24,181 bases of DNA from Balneolales bacterium (GCA_007131625.1 SLQC01000327.1:1-24181); one strand, 5' to 3'. Shown: positions 1 through 8,357, counted from the stretch's first letter. The notes: generated from the sequence alone by a model not told the origin. Program-made: numbers and translations.

Positions 1-50
1 ACATGGATGCTCCATCTGACATTGTAAATCTGAAAAATTTGAACAGATGA
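1..50 (+). CDS. 3' end of an upstream gene (probably a hydrogenase subunit)
   Basis: Only one forward frame stays open from the window edge to a TGA at 48-50; its visible C-terminus is MDAPSDIVNLKNLNR. The stop overlaps the start codon of the hydrogenase large subunit as ATGA (47-50), the usual sign of translational coupling inside an operon. In group 3 [NiFe]-hydrogenase operons the gene before the large subunit is normally the small FeS subunit, so that is the likely identity. The 15 visible residues carry no diagnostic motif, so the product is inferred from position only. Confidence 0.5.
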   Translation, partial: MDAPSDIVNLKNLNR

Positions 51-1543
51 ATAACCGAACTATTACCATCGATCCGATAACACGCCTTGAAGGACACGGA
101 AAAATCGATATTTTTCTTGATGAAAGTGGAAATGTTGAGAAGGCTTATTATCAAATACCCGAACTGCGGGGATTCGAGGTATTCAGTATCGGCCGACCGG
201 CAGAAGACATGCCTCAAATAACCAGCCGTATTTGTGGTGTGTGTCCAACTGCTCACCATATGGCGGGGACAAAAACTCTCGACGATCTTTACAAGGTGGA
301 ACCACCACCTACAGCGAAGAAAGTTCGTGAACTGGTTTATAACGCGTTCATGCTCGAAGACCATGCCCTTCATGTGTATGTGCTCGGTGGTCCGGATTTT
401 ATCGTAGGTCCTGATGCACCAAAAGAATCTCGCAATCTTACAGGTGTCATCGAGAAAGTGGGTGTGGATACCGGGAAAAAAATCATTACCATGCGCCGAA
501 GATTGCGTGAATTTATCAGCTCTGTCGGTGGGAAGGTGACGCATCCGGTGTTCGGTCTACCAGGGGGGATTTCAAAGGGTATTACAAGTGAGGAACTCCC
601 TAAATGGAAAGAATTGGCTAAAGACGGACTCGATTTTGCCCGGTTTACCCTTCAAGTGTTTACTGACATCGTTCTGAAAAACAAAAAATACGTTGACCTT
701 ATCACTTCTGATACTTACACACATCAAACGTATTACATGGGTCTGGTGGACGAGTCCAATCAACTCAATTTCTATGACGGATTGATGCGGGTGGTCGGGC
801 CGGACGGGAAGGAATATTCAAAATTTTCTGCTGCTGAGTACCATGAACAGATTGCCGAACACACAGAGCCGTGGTCTTATACCAAGTTTCCCTATTTGAA
901 AAAGATCGGTTGGAAAGGGTTTGCTGAAGGGGCGGACAGCGGTGTGATCTGTGTGGCTCCACTTGCCAGGATCAATGCCACTGATGGACTGGCCACCCCG
1001 GAAGCTCAGAAAGAGTACGACCAGTTCTTCAAAACACTGGGTGGACGTCCGGTACACCATACCCTTGCCAATCACTGGGCACGCGTCATCGAAATGATCT
1101 ATGCTGCAGAACGGATGAACGAACTGGTGAATGATCCTGATATTACGGGCAATAATATCCGAAATATCCCGACAGCGACATCGATACCGAAAGTCGGATA
1201 TGGGGTTGTGGAAGCTCCTCGCGGGACACTGCTTCACCATTACGAAACAGACGAAAACGGGATGGTCGAAAAAGTAAACCTGATCGTTGCTACACAAAAC
1301 AACTCTGCACGCATTGCAATGAGTGTTGAAAAAGCGGCAAAAGGACTCATCAAAAACGGAGAGGTGAACGACGGACTTCTAAATATGATAGAAATGGCGT
1401 TCCGGGCATATGATCCATGCAACGCATGTGCCACACACGCCCGTCCGGGTGAAGCAGCGATCGTCTTGTATCTGCGTAATAATAAAGGGGATCTGCTTGG
1501 AACCATCGACAGGAATACCGCCCAGACTAATGTCAAAAAATAA
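47..1543 (+). CDS. Group 3 [NiFe]-hydrogenase large (catalytic) subunit, HoxH/MvhA-like
   Basis: A 498-residue cytoplasmic [NiFe]-hydrogenase alpha subunit that binds the Ni-Fe(CN)2CO centre and activates or releases H2. The N-terminal signature RICGVCPTAHH gives nickel ligands C63 and C66. The C-terminal signature DPCNACATH (456-464) gives C458 and C461. The RLEGH motif with E15 is present. A 34-residue tail follows H464, which fits a propeptide that the maturation protease removes after the conserved His. The sequence looks like soluble group 3 enzymes that couple to NAD(P) or to an electron-bifurcating partner. I cannot separate groups 3c and 3d from this subunit alone, because the partner subunits lie upstream of the window. 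The start overlaps the previous gene (ATGA), and the last 14 bases overlap the protease gene. Confidence 0.93.
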   Translation: MNNRTITIDPITRLEGHGKIDIFLDESGNVEKAYYQIPELRGFEVFSIGRPAEDMPQITSRICGVCPTAHHMAGTKTLDDLYKVEPPPTAKKVRELVYNAFMLEDHALHVYVLGGPDFIVGPDAPKESRNLTGVIEKVGVDTGKKIITMRRRLREFISSVGGKVTHPVFGLPGGISKGITSEELPKWKELAKDGLDFARFTLQVFTDIVLKNKKYVDLITSDTYTHQTYYMGLVDESNQLNFYDGLMRVVGPDGKEYSKFSAAEYHEQIAEHTEPWSYTKFPYLKKIGWKGFAEGADSGVICVAPLARINATDGLATPEAQKEYDQFFKTLGGRPVHHTLANHWARVIEMIYAAERMNELVNDPDITGNNIRNIPTATSIPKVGYGVVEAPRGTLLHHYETDENGMVEKVNLIVATQNNSARIAMSVEKAAKGLIKNGEVNDGLLNMIEMAFRAYDPCNACATHARPGEAAIVLYLRNNKGDLLGTIDRNTAQTNVKK

Positions 1544-2039
1544 AAAAATATTAATCTATGGCTATGGAAATCCAGGCAGGCAGGATGACGGATTGGGCAG
1601 TGCCCTGATCGATATTGCCAGAGAATGGGTCAAGAAGGAGAATTTGAGACTTGTAACGCTTGACGATAATTTTCAATTACAGGTAGATGATGTTACACTA
1701 ATGATCGACAAAGATCTGGTTATTTTTGTCGATGCCAGCAGAGAAGAGAAGATTCTGGATTATCATTTGAGTCCGGTTTTGGCCGATACGCAAGCCAACT
1801 ATTCCATGCATGCTATTTCTCCGGGATTTCTCCTTGCGCTGTACCACAAGTTGTACGATGATTATCCGCCGGTACATCTGCTGCAGATTCGGGGATACGA
1901 ATGGGAAATGAGTGAAACCATAACCCCGGCGGCTTGTCATAATTTGGAAAAAGCATGGACAGAACTTCGAAATATCATCCGAAATCCCGACCTGCTTACT
2001 GATGATCAGATAATTTTTAAACAGATTAAACACCCATAA
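1530..2039 (+). CDS. Hydrogenase maturation endopeptidase (HoxW/HycI family)
   Basis: A 169-residue nickel-dependent peptidase that clips the C-terminal propeptide of the hydrogenase large subunit after nickel insertion. The start at 1530 (MSKNKKILIYGYGNPG) puts the family motif GYGNPGRQDDGLG at residues 11-23; the frame is also open upstream, but that part only shadows the hydrogenase gene. Acidic and histidine ligands matching the nickel site of E. coli HybD are visible: D20 (E16 in HybD), D68 in VDAS (D62) and H94 in MHAISPG (H93). The gene starts inside the last codons of the hydrogenase gene, so the two are very likely translationally coupled and act on each other. It looks like the last gene of the operon. 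Confidence 0.9.
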   Translation: MSKNKKILIYGYGNPGRQDDGLGSALIDIAREWVKKENLRLVTLDDNFQLQVDDVTLMIDKDLVIFVDASREEKILDYHLSPVLADTQANYSMHAISPGFLLALYHKLYDDYPPVHLLQIRGYEWEMSETITPAACHNLEKAWTELRNIIRNPDLLTDDQIIFKQIKHP

Positions 2040-2143
2040 CCGGGGGTCAACTCTGGCATACAGGTGCATGATTAAACACGGACATGGCAATACATGTGAC
2101 GTTATAAATAAGAAAATTTAAACACACACATGAAAAAGCTCAT

Positions 2144-2189
2144 AAAAAAAGGGAGTGCTGTTTCAATAATGTAAAGAAACGACACTCCC
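2144..2189 (-). terminator. Intrinsic terminator of the first tonB gene
   Basis: GGGAGTG (2151-2157) pairs with CACTCCC (2183-2189), and an inner GTTTC/GAAAC stem continues past a short C-A/T-G internal pair. Read on the minus strand the stem is followed by seven T (complement of 2144-2150). It lies about 45 bp past the tonB stop codon. No T tract follows on the plus strand, so it serves the minus-strand gene only. Confidence 0.75.
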
Positions 2190-2233
2190 GGGGAAAATTG
2201 GTTTGTCCGGCATTAAGCACCGACAATAAAGAA

Positions 2234-2896
2234 TCAGTTAAGACGGAACGTAATAGGCAGGGTATACCTCACTCGCACTGCTCGTCCGCGCTGGCGACCG
2301 GGAGTAAACTCCACCTGTTTTACGGCTTCCAAGGCAGCTTCATCACATCCGCCCCCGATTCCCCGCACCACATGTGGGTCAGTAACCTGACCATTTACAT
2401 CTATGACAAACTGGACAATGACTCGACCTTCTATTCCGGCCTGAATTGCAATTTCCGGGTAGTGGAGAACTTCGTAAATCGCATCCATCCCGCCTATAAG
2501 TTCCGGCATGTCCTCAACAACGGTAAAGATCTCCATTTCTTCTTCCTCGTCATCATCAGGAGGAGGAGGAGGAGGCATATCAAGAGGTGCGTCCAGGTCT
2601 GCTTCAGTATCAAGATCAAAAAACATATCCTCAATTATTTCATCATCAGGCACCGGTTCCGGTGATGGCGGCCTGGGAGGAGGAGGTGGTGTAACCTCCT
2701 GCTCTGTCTGAATGATCTCTTCCATTTCAATTATTTCCTGTTCCCTTTCAACAATCTCGAAATCGGAACCGGGCTGCCAGTTCACACGAAATGCCGTGAT
2801 CAGAAATATCAACGTAACAATAAGACCAATTTGTAAATTAATCCTATAGTACTTATGCAAATCCGCTTTAGGTTTTTTTCGCTCCAGTACACTCAT
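2234..2896 (-). CDS. Energy transducer TonB family protein (copy 1)
   Basis: A 220-residue inner-membrane-anchored periplasmic protein expected to carry proton-motive-force energy from ExbB/ExbD to outer-membrane TonB-dependent receptors. A short basic N-terminus precedes one membrane helix at about 21-38. The linker has PPPPPRPP (70-77), a PPPPPP run (108-113) and a very acidic DDDEEEEME stretch. A TonB C-terminal domain fills about 128-220 (EGRVIVQFVID, GGGCDEAALEA, ending in RYTLPITFRL). A GGGAG sequence lies about 9 bp before the ATG. The gene stands alone with no exbB/exbD beside it. It is a close paralogue of the gene at 20851-21531: by eye about 70 of the last 97 residues are identical, and the linker motif FFDLDTE is shared. 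Confidence 0.9.
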   Translation of the reverse strand: MSVLERKKPKADLHKYYRINLQIGLIVTLIFLITAFRVNWQPGSDFEIVEREQEIIEMEEIIQTEQEVTPPPPPRPPSPEPVPDDEIIEDMFFDLDTEADLDAPLDMPPPPPPDDDEEEEMEIFTVVEDMPELIGGMDAIYEVLHYPEIAIQAGIEGRVIVQFVIDVNGQVTDPHVVRGIGGGCDEAALEAVKQVEFTPGRQRGRAVRVRYTLPITFRLN

Positions 2897-2990
2897 TTTA
2901 AAATACTCCCTGCCTTTCTACAGAAAGACCTATTTAATTCAAAACCGTAATTGTGACACTACTTAATTAAGGCATCATTTTTCAAAAAAA

Positions 2991-3023
2991 CAAAAAAAAG
3001 GTTGAATATTTCGCTTTTTTTTG
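2991..3023. repeat. Perfect A-tract inverted repeat
   Basis: CAAAAAAAAG at 2991-3000 is the exact reverse complement of CTTTTTTTTG at 3014-3023, with a 13-base spacer; another A7 run lies just to the left. It sits about 100 bp upstream of the tonB start. It could be an intrinsically bent upstream element or a weak bidirectional terminator. The arms are A/T only except for their end bases, so RNA stem stability would be modest. Confidence 0.6.
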
Positions 3024-3161
3024 CATCGCTTCCAGATCCCGTAAAAAGAATCTCATTTAAATGGCTCATCGCGGTTTAGTCATCAATAGAACCCAAACCC
3101 TGCTTCGGGTTATAATAAACTGCCAAAACAACACATGAAGCAATTATTTTCTTCTATGTCA

Positions 3162-3187
3162 TTCACCTGCATACATCATAAGGTGAA
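3162..3187. promoter_or_regulatory. Inverted repeat TTCACCT-N12-AGGTGAA upstream of hemN
   Basis: Perfect 7-bp arms at 3162-3168 and 3181-3187 with a 12-base spacer. The geometry suits either a dimeric repressor operator or a small RNA hairpin in a long hemN leader. No FNR-type site (TTGAT-N4-ATCAA) is visible although hemN is often oxygen-regulated. The function is not known. Confidence 0.35.
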
Positions 3188-3443
3188 CACAAGTTGCAAA
3201 CTATGTGATGTAACGATTCTGTTCGAAATTTCATATGTTTAAAATGTCAGATTTCTTACGTCAGATTCATAATTGATGTATGTTTGGACTTACGATTTGT
3301 CGAATTAACTCGTATTTTTGACAATGTAGCAAGATACGATACTTGTTCCGGAGCTACCTTCGTATCTCAATCTGTACTATCTTTCTTATACTGCAGGTAT
3401 GATCCGCGTTATCGGATCAAAACCGCCGATAAAATGTACCACC

Positions 3444-4811
3444 ATGAACGCGCAACGGGACCTTGTATCCAAATACAGTCGACAGGCACCCAGATATACC
3501 TCCTATCCGTCGGCTTTGCATTTTGAGATGATAACCGGCACCGATCGTGCAATTTCCCACATCATCGATCGGAACGATACCCCCCGAGCGCTCTCTATCT
3601 ATATCCATATTCCTTTTTGTGCTTCACTTTGCTGGTATTGCGGGTGCACAAAAGTAATCACGCGCCGGCAAGGTGACAGCCGCTCCTATCTCGACCGCAT
3701 GTATGCGGAAATGGAACGGATGTCAAAGATCATGCATTCCGGTAACAGGGTAGTACAACTTCATTTCGGCGGTGGAACCCCCACTTTTTTGACACCCGAC
3801 GAACTTAGAGAGGTCGGCCGGCGCATCCGTTCTTATTTCCATTGTGATGACACCATGGAATTTGCCGTGGAAATCGATCCGCGTCGTCTTACCCGTGATC
3901 ACGTCTCCGCCCTCGCCGAGATTGGATGCAACCGTGCCTCCATCGGAGTCCAGGATGTGAGGGATGACGTTCAGCAGGCAATCAACCGTATCCAGCCGAT
4001 GTCGGTCAACAAGCAGGTGGTGGGCTGGCTTCGAGAAGCCGGCATTCGCAGCATCAATGTCGACTTGATATATGGCCTGCCATTCCAGACCCGGCACAGC
4101 TTCGAGTCCACCCTTAATGCAGTGAAAACACTCGATCCCGACCGGTTCGCAATTTTCAATTACGCGCATGTCCCCTGGATGATGCCGTCACAGAAACTGC
4201 TCGACCGGCACCCAATGCCTGATGCCCACGAAAAGTTTACAATGCTGGAAATGATGATCGACCACCTGACCCGTTCAGGATATGACTACATCGGAATGGA
4301 TCACTTCGCAAAAATTGACGACGAATTGGCGGTCGCCCGGAGAAACGGCACACTTCAGCGAAATTTCCAAGGCTACAGCACCCGTTCTGAAACTGATATT
4401 TATGGTTTCGGAATGTCGTCGATATCACAAATCGGCAATGCATACCTCCAGTCGGTCAAGGATCTCGACACATATAACAGTCGGATCGACAATGATGATT
4501 TTCCATATTACCGGCACTATTATCTCACTCAGGACGATAGAATCCGGCGCCATACCATCATGAGGCTCATGTGCGATCTGGAAATTGATTTTGGAAAAAT
4601 AGGTGAGCATTGGAACCTGGACGCGACCGGTTACTTCTCCGATGCTATGGTGAAGCTGGAAGAACTGGCCTCGGACAGACTGATTTTATGGTCCGCAAAC
4701 GGGTTCCGGGTCACCCCTGCCGGGCGTTTGTTTTTGAGAAATATCGCAACGGCGTTTGATGCATATTTAAATGTGTCTGGAAAAACCGACAGATATTCAA
4801 AAACTGTTTGA
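3444..4811 (+). CDS. hemN: Oxygen-independent coproporphyrinogen III oxidase
   Basis: A 455-residue radical-SAM enzyme that decarboxylates coproporphyrinogen III to protoporphyrinogen IX in haem synthesis without oxygen. The radical-SAM cluster motif CASLCWYCGC gives C59, C63 and C66, with C68 following as in E. coli HemN. The N-terminus (KYSRQAPRYTSYPSALHF) and HFGGGTPTFL match true HemN, which separates it from HemW-like relatives. I chose the ATG at 3444 because it gives almost the E. coli length (457 residues) and the usual spacing to PRYTSYP; an in-frame ATG at 3399 would add 15 residues with no counterpart. It leads a plus-strand run with the stress protein gene 77 bp downstream. This points to anaerobic or microaerobic growth, in line with the hydrogenase. 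Confidence 0.93.
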   Translation: MNAQRDLVSKYSRQAPRYTSYPSALHFEMITGTDRAISHIIDRNDTPRALSIYIHIPFCASLCWYCGCTKVITRRQGDSRSYLDRMYAEMERMSKIMHSGNRVVQLHFGGGTPTFLTPDELREVGRRIRSYFHCDDTMEFAVEIDPRRLTRDHVSALAEIGCNRASIGVQDVRDDVQQAINRIQPMSVNKQVVGWLREAGIRSINVDLIYGLPFQTRHSFESTLNAVKTLDPDRFAIFNYAHVPWMMPSQKLLDRHPMPDAHEKFTMLEMMIDHLTRSGYDYIGMDHFAKIDDELAVARRNGTLQRNFQGYSTRSETDIYGFGMSSISQIGNAYLQSVKDLDTYNSRIDNDDFPYYRHYYLTQDDRIRRHTIMRLMCDLEIDFGKIGEHWNLDATGYFSDAMVKLEELASDRLILWSANGFRVTPAGRLFLRNIATAFDAYLNVSGKTDRYSKTV

Positions 4812-4888
4812 ACCTGATCAAGGCAGGTTGTATTTATAGGCAAGAGTCAGTATTTATCGGACTACCCTTTTTAAATCACATTACAGTC

Positions 4889-5773
4889 ATGGAAAACCCG
4901 CGAATTCTGGTCCCAACCGACTTTTCCGAACTGAGTTTTAACGCATATGAGACTGCCGGTTATCTTGCCGAAATTCTGGATGGCACAGTCATTCCACTCC
5001 ACGTTTACCAGCCGGAGAAAGAGAGTGGCAGTTTTCCGGTGACCTCCTTAATACCACGAACTATCCCGGAAATTGAAAAAGAGCTGAAAGACGAGGTGCG
5101 CGACTATGTCAGTGAAGAACATCTCGATCCTGTTATTGTCCGGAGAGGCAAACCCTGGAAAATCATCATGGAAGAGTCGGAAGACGCAGATCTTGTCGTG
5201 ATGTCGTCCCATGGCAGATCCGGTTTTTCCCGGCTGCTTTTGGGATCAGTTGCCGAACGGGTGATCCGGTTCAGCAAGGCACCGGTGCTGCTGGTCGAGA
5301 AAGAATCTCAGATCAAACCGCTTGACGATATTCTGCTTACCACCGATTTCTCCGACCATTCCCTTCAAGCGTTTGATTATGCGAGGTTTCTGGTTAAAAA
5401 GACCGATGCGAAGATCCATTTGGTCCACTTGATAAACATGCAGCAATTCCGGGAGATTTCAGCATTCGAAGATCTAATTAATGCCATCCGGGAACAACTC
5501 GACATGTGGGTAGACAAACATCTTGCCGACATCCGGTCAAACGTCACTTCCGAAGTTCTGCCAGTTTCATCGTCGGTCCACGAGGCCATTGTGCATCTGA
5601 CCAACCGGAAAAAATACAATCTGGTGGTGATGTCAACGCTCGGCCATACCGGACTCGAATATCTCCGGGTTGGAAGTACCGCCTCAAACGTACTCCGCCT
5701 GGTCCGCACTGCTGTTTTAAGTATCAATCCAAAGCGGAATGAGGCTATCGGCAACGAGCATGTCGAGAATTGA
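4889..5773 (+). CDS. Tandem universal stress protein (two UspA domains)
   Basis: A 294-residue cytosolic protein made of two UspA folds, about 1-138 and 144-281. Each begins with a nucleotide-pocket aspartate motif (VPTDFS with D11, TTDFS with D153) and ends with an ATP-type loop: SSHGRSGFSRLLLGS at 106-120, and STLGHTGLEYLRVGS at 249-263. Both loops fit the MJ0577-like G-2x-G-9x-G(S/T) pattern except that the first G is S. ATP binding is therefore likely in both domains. The start at 4889 (MENPRILVPTDFS) is preferred; the frame is open 27 codons further up, but those codons lack Usp features. It sits between hemN and the GCL-CBS gene on the same strand with short gaps, so co-transcription is plausible. 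The target is unknown. Confidence 0.9.
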   Translation: MENPRILVPTDFSELSFNAYETAGYLAEILDGTVIPLHVYQPEKESGSFPVTSLIPRTIPEIEKELKDEVRDYVSEEHLDPVIVRRGKPWKIIMEESEDADLVVMSSHGRSGFSRLLLGSVAERVIRFSKAPVLLVEKESQIKPLDDILLTTDFSDHSLQAFDYARFLVKKTDAKIHLVHLINMQQFREISAFEDLINAIREQLDMWVDKHLADIRSNVTSEVLPVSSSVHEAIVHLTNRKKYNLVVMSTLGHTGLEYLRVGSTASNVLRLVRTAVLSINPKRNEAIGNEHVEN

Positions 5774-5828
5774 CCGGTCGCTTTGAGTAATTGCACGATA
5801 ACCGATTCCCAATACCAATCAACGGATT

Positions 5829-7742
5829 ATGGACAAGTCGTCATCAGCCCGGGACCCCGAAAAGCTCCGCACATTCACAAAGCTGCTGATTCGTGATATA
5901 AAAGCAATGGAGCATATGCTTGCCAACGATATGTTTGAAAAGGACAACATACGAATCGGAGCGGAACAGGAGTTGTTCATCATAGACCGAGCAAGCCGGC
6001 CTCATTCGGTCAATACAGAGATGGTTCGCGATCTGGACGACCCTCATTTCACCTATGAATTGGCCCGTTTCAACCTGGAAATCAATCTGGATCCACTGAC
6101 TTTTAGCGGGAAGTGTCTTTCCGGACTTGAACAGCAGCTACAGAGCTATATTAACCGGGCAAGGGAAGTCGCCGAAAAACACGAAGGGGATATTATTCTG
6201 ATGGGGTCACTGGTGACCATCAGGAAATCGGATCTCGGTCTGGAGAACATCACTCCGCTACCCCGTTACTATGCCCTCAATGAAGCTCTGATCCGTGTGC
6301 GGGGTTCCGAGCACGAGTTGCAGATCAAGGGAGCCGATGAGCTGCATGTCAAACACGATTCTGTAATGATGGAATCGTGCAATACCAGTTTTCAGGTGCA
6401 TTTACAGGTCTCACCGGACGATTTCACCAGGTTGTACAACATCTCTCAGCTTGTCGCCGCCCCTGTTCTTGCCGTCGCCGCCAACTCACCCTTTCTTTTC
6501 GGGAAACAGTTGCTTCATGAGACCCGAATCGCCGTTTTTCAGCAGTCGATCGACAACCGCAAAGCCGAGGATTTTGTTAATGAACGAAAGTCGCGAGTCC
6601 AGTTCGGGTCACACTGGATTGAGGATTCGGTGCTTGATATTTTTCAGGAGGACATCACACGATTCAGAGCCCTTTTTGCCGTCGATGAAATCGAAGATCC
6701 GTTTGATGCGCTTGAAAAGGGGAAAACACCCAAACTGGAAGCTCTGCAGCTATTTAACAGCACAATTTACCGGTGGAACCGTCCCTGTTACGGTATCACC
6801 GACGGCAAACCACATTTGAGAATCGAGAACCGGGTTATGCCGTCCGGTCCGAGCGTAGTTGACGAAGTAGCCAATACGGCTTTCTGGCTGGGACTCATGG
6901 CCGGTGTCTCAGCCCGGTACCACGACATCATCAGACTGATTCCATTCAAGGAGGTTGAGGCCAATTTCCTAAGTACAGCGCGGAGCGGTTTGCTTTCGCA
7001 GATCAAATGGTTGGACGGCAACAGCTATCCTGTCCAGGATCTCATCCTGAATGAACTGGTTTCCCTGGCCAGAGAAGGCCTGCATGTACACAATTTAGCG
7101 AACGAAGACATCGACAAGTATCTCGGTATCATTTACGATCGGACAAAAAAGGGCCAAAACGGTGCCATATGGCAGATTGACTCTTTTCAACATCTGGACG
7201 ACATCTGGAGCCGGAACGAAAAACTTACCGCGATCACCGACGCTACCCTGAAGCATCAGAAATCAGGTAAACCGGTCCATTTATGGCCTAAAGCTGCTGT
7301 TTTACGAAAAAATCGCTGGGAAAAGGCGTTCTCGACAGTCGGGCAATTCATGACCACCGACATATTCACACTCAACGCAGACGATGTCATTGACCTGGCC
7401 GCCAATGTTATGGAATGGCAGCGTATCCGGCATATACCGGTGGAGAACGACAATCACGAGCTTGTCGGGTTGGTAACCTACAGGACCATGATCCAAAACC
7501 TCAATAACATTATCGCAAAAAACATGGATCACACCAATGTTTCGGTAAGTGATATTATGGACCGGGAGGTGGTCACCGTGTCGCCTGAAACATCATCGAT
7601 TCAGGCGATCGAAATCTTGCATAATAATGACCTGTCCAGCCTTCCCGTTGTGGAAAATGGTAAGCTGGTCGGCATTGTGACCGAATACGATTTCACACGG
7701 ATTGCGTACGAATTTCTCAAAGACAAGCTAAAAAAGCGATGA
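5829..7742 (+). CDS. Glutamate-cysteine ligase (GCS2)-like enzyme fused to a CBS domain pair
   Basis: A 637-residue two-part protein. Residues about 20-470 resemble the GCS2 family of carboxylate-amine ligases (YbdK/plant-GCL relatives): GAEQELF at 44-50, FNLEINLDP at 81-89, NTSFQVHLQV at 185-194 and RIENRVMPSGPS at 331-342 carry the acidic and arginine residues expected to bind Mg-ATP and glutamate. Residues about 503-631 form a tandem CBS pair (VGQFMTTDIFTLNADD; VSDIMDREVVTVSPETSS; LSSLPVVENGKLVGIVTEYDF), a module that usually binds adenine nucleotides and regulates its partner. The likely reaction is ATP-driven joining of glutamate to an amine (cysteine or another), but the substrate cannot be read from the sequence. 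The gene follows the Usp gene by 55 bp, also a nucleotide-sensing type of protein. Confidence 0.87.
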   Translation: MDKSSSARDPEKLRTFTKLLIRDIKAMEHMLANDMFEKDNIRIGAEQELFIIDRASRPHSVNTEMVRDLDDPHFTYELARFNLEINLDPLTFSGKCLSGLEQQLQSYINRAREVAEKHEGDIILMGSLVTIRKSDLGLENITPLPRYYALNEALIRVRGSEHELQIKGADELHVKHDSVMMESCNTSFQVHLQVSPDDFTRLYNISQLVAAPVLAVAANSPFLFGKQLLHETRIAVFQQSIDNRKAEDFVNERKSRVQFGSHWIEDSVLDIFQEDITRFRALFAVDEIEDPFDALEKGKTPKLEALQLFNSTIYRWNRPCYGITDGKPHLRIENRVMPSGPSVVDEVANTAFWLGLMAGVSARYHDIIRLIPFKEVEANFLSTARSGLLSQIKWLDGNSYPVQDLILNELVSLAREGLHVHNLANEDIDKYLGIIYDRTKKGQNGAIWQIDSFQHLDDIWSRNEKLTAITDATLKHQKSGKPVHLWPKAAVLRKNRWEKAFSTVGQFMTTDIFTLNADDVIDLAANVMEWQRIRHIPVENDNHELVGLVTYRTMIQNLNNIIAKNMDHTNVSVSDIMDREVVTVSPETSSIQAIEILHNNDLSSLPVVENGKLVGIVTEYDFTRIAYEFLKDKLKKR

Positions 7743-7784
7743 TCAGATTGCGAACAGAGATCTGATTCAAGTGTTTAATTTTTT
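7742..7784 (+). terminator. Possible weak terminator after the GCL-CBS gene
   Basis: ATCAGAT (7742-7748) pairs with ATCTGAT (7760-7766), and a T6 run follows at 7779-7784. The stem is short and A/T-rich, overlaps the last base of the stop codon, and the T run starts 12 bases past the stem. It is therefore only a candidate. Confidence 0.3.
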
Positions 7785-7932
7785 CTGATTCATTGGGTCA
7801 GACGGGACATCCATGTGTCTAATCATGCCCCTGTGTGTCGGGTTGCCGTCATGGGTGTTTCTCGTGATGATTCCGTATCTTTGGGAATAGCAAAACACAA
7901 TTCATAACAGTATCGAGAATTAGCAGCGAACA

Positions 7933-8289
7933 ATGGAGATTTACAAGGAATTTCAGTTTGAAGCGGCGCATTATCTGCCCAACCTGCCGGAGGATCACAA
8001 ATGCCGGAGGATACACGGGCACTCATACAGGGTGCGCCTCTATATCGGGGGGACTGTCGATCCGGAGATCGGATGGATCAAGGATTTTGCAGAGATCAAG
8101 GTGACATTTACTCCGGTATACAGGCAGCTTGACCATTACCTGCTAAACGATATCGATGGATTAGAAAATCCAACAAGCGAGAATCTTGCAAAATGGATCT
8201 GGAACAAGACCAAGCCACTGCTTCCCGGGCTGACGCGGATCGAGATCAAGGAGACTTGTACTACCGGATGCATTTATTCCGGTGAATAA
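7933..8289 (+). CDS. queD: 6-carboxy-5,6,7,8-tetrahydropterin synthase
   Basis: A 118-residue cytosolic enzyme that turns dihydroneopterin triphosphate into 6-carboxytetrahydropterin, an early step toward queuosine in tRNA. Zinc ligands are H13 (EAAHYLP), H28 and H30 (HGHSY). C24 in the CxxxHGH motif is the catalytic cysteine that marks QueD, unlike eukaryotic PTPS. D67 and H68 (QLDHYL) and E107 (IKETCT) complete the active site. The length agrees with E. coli QueD (about 120 residues). No queC, queE or queF lies nearby. An isolated TATCTTTG sequence at 7876-7883 resembles the Bacteroidota -7 element TAnnTTTG, but no matching -33 motif is at the right distance. The gene is convergent with pdxH, with 68 bp between the stops. 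Confidence 0.93.
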   Translation: MEIYKEFQFEAAHYLPNLPEDHKCRRIHGHSYRVRLYIGGTVDPEIGWIKDFAEIKVTFTPVYRQLDHYLLNDIDGLENPTSENLAKWIWNKTKPLLPGLTRIEIKETCTTGCIYSGE

Positions 8290-8357
8290 TTTTAATGGTG
8301 TCTGCCGAATTCAAAATGATGCAACATTTTCGCCCCAAAGACCCCGGCAAAATGAAA

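Larger units (their letters stand above)
2897..3443. other. 547-bp divergent intergenic region between tonB copy 1 and hemN
   Basis: I see no convincing gene. Short open frames here are AT-rich and overlap hemN out of frame. The region holds an A-tract inverted repeat (2991-3023), a GC hairpin AACCC/GGGTT (3096-3111) followed at once by TATAAT (3111-3116), an inverted repeat TTCACCT/AGGTGAA (3162-3187), a direct repeat TCAGATT (3247-3253 and 3261-3267), and a TTGACA hexamer at 3318-3323 without a good -10 partner. It probably contains promoters for both flanking genes, but I cannot assign start sites. Confidence 0.5.

Noticed and set aside
818..1297. Open frame of 159 codons on the minus strand inside the hydrogenase gene
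   Set aside because: It is fully antisense to a gene with clear [NiFe] motifs and its translation has no recognisable family features.
2198..2665. Plus-strand open frames over tonB copy 1, one very rich in Ser/Gly
   Set aside because: Their composition simply mirrors the Pro/Glu-rich codons of the minus-strand tonB gene.
3284..3526. 80-codon frame starting at a TTG before hemN
   Set aside because: It runs out of frame into the start of hemN, begins with a rare start codon and has no features.
7743..7932. Possible preQ1-type riboswitch before queD
   Set aside because: I found no aptamer-like stem-loop with the A-rich tail and no overlap with the ribosome site; queD leaders usually lack one unless in a full queuosine operon.
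8325..8354. Imperfect hairpin CATTTT-C-GCC/GGCAAAATG between queD and pdxH
   Set aside because: One bulge, an 11-base loop and no proper T run on either strand; too weak to call a terminator.
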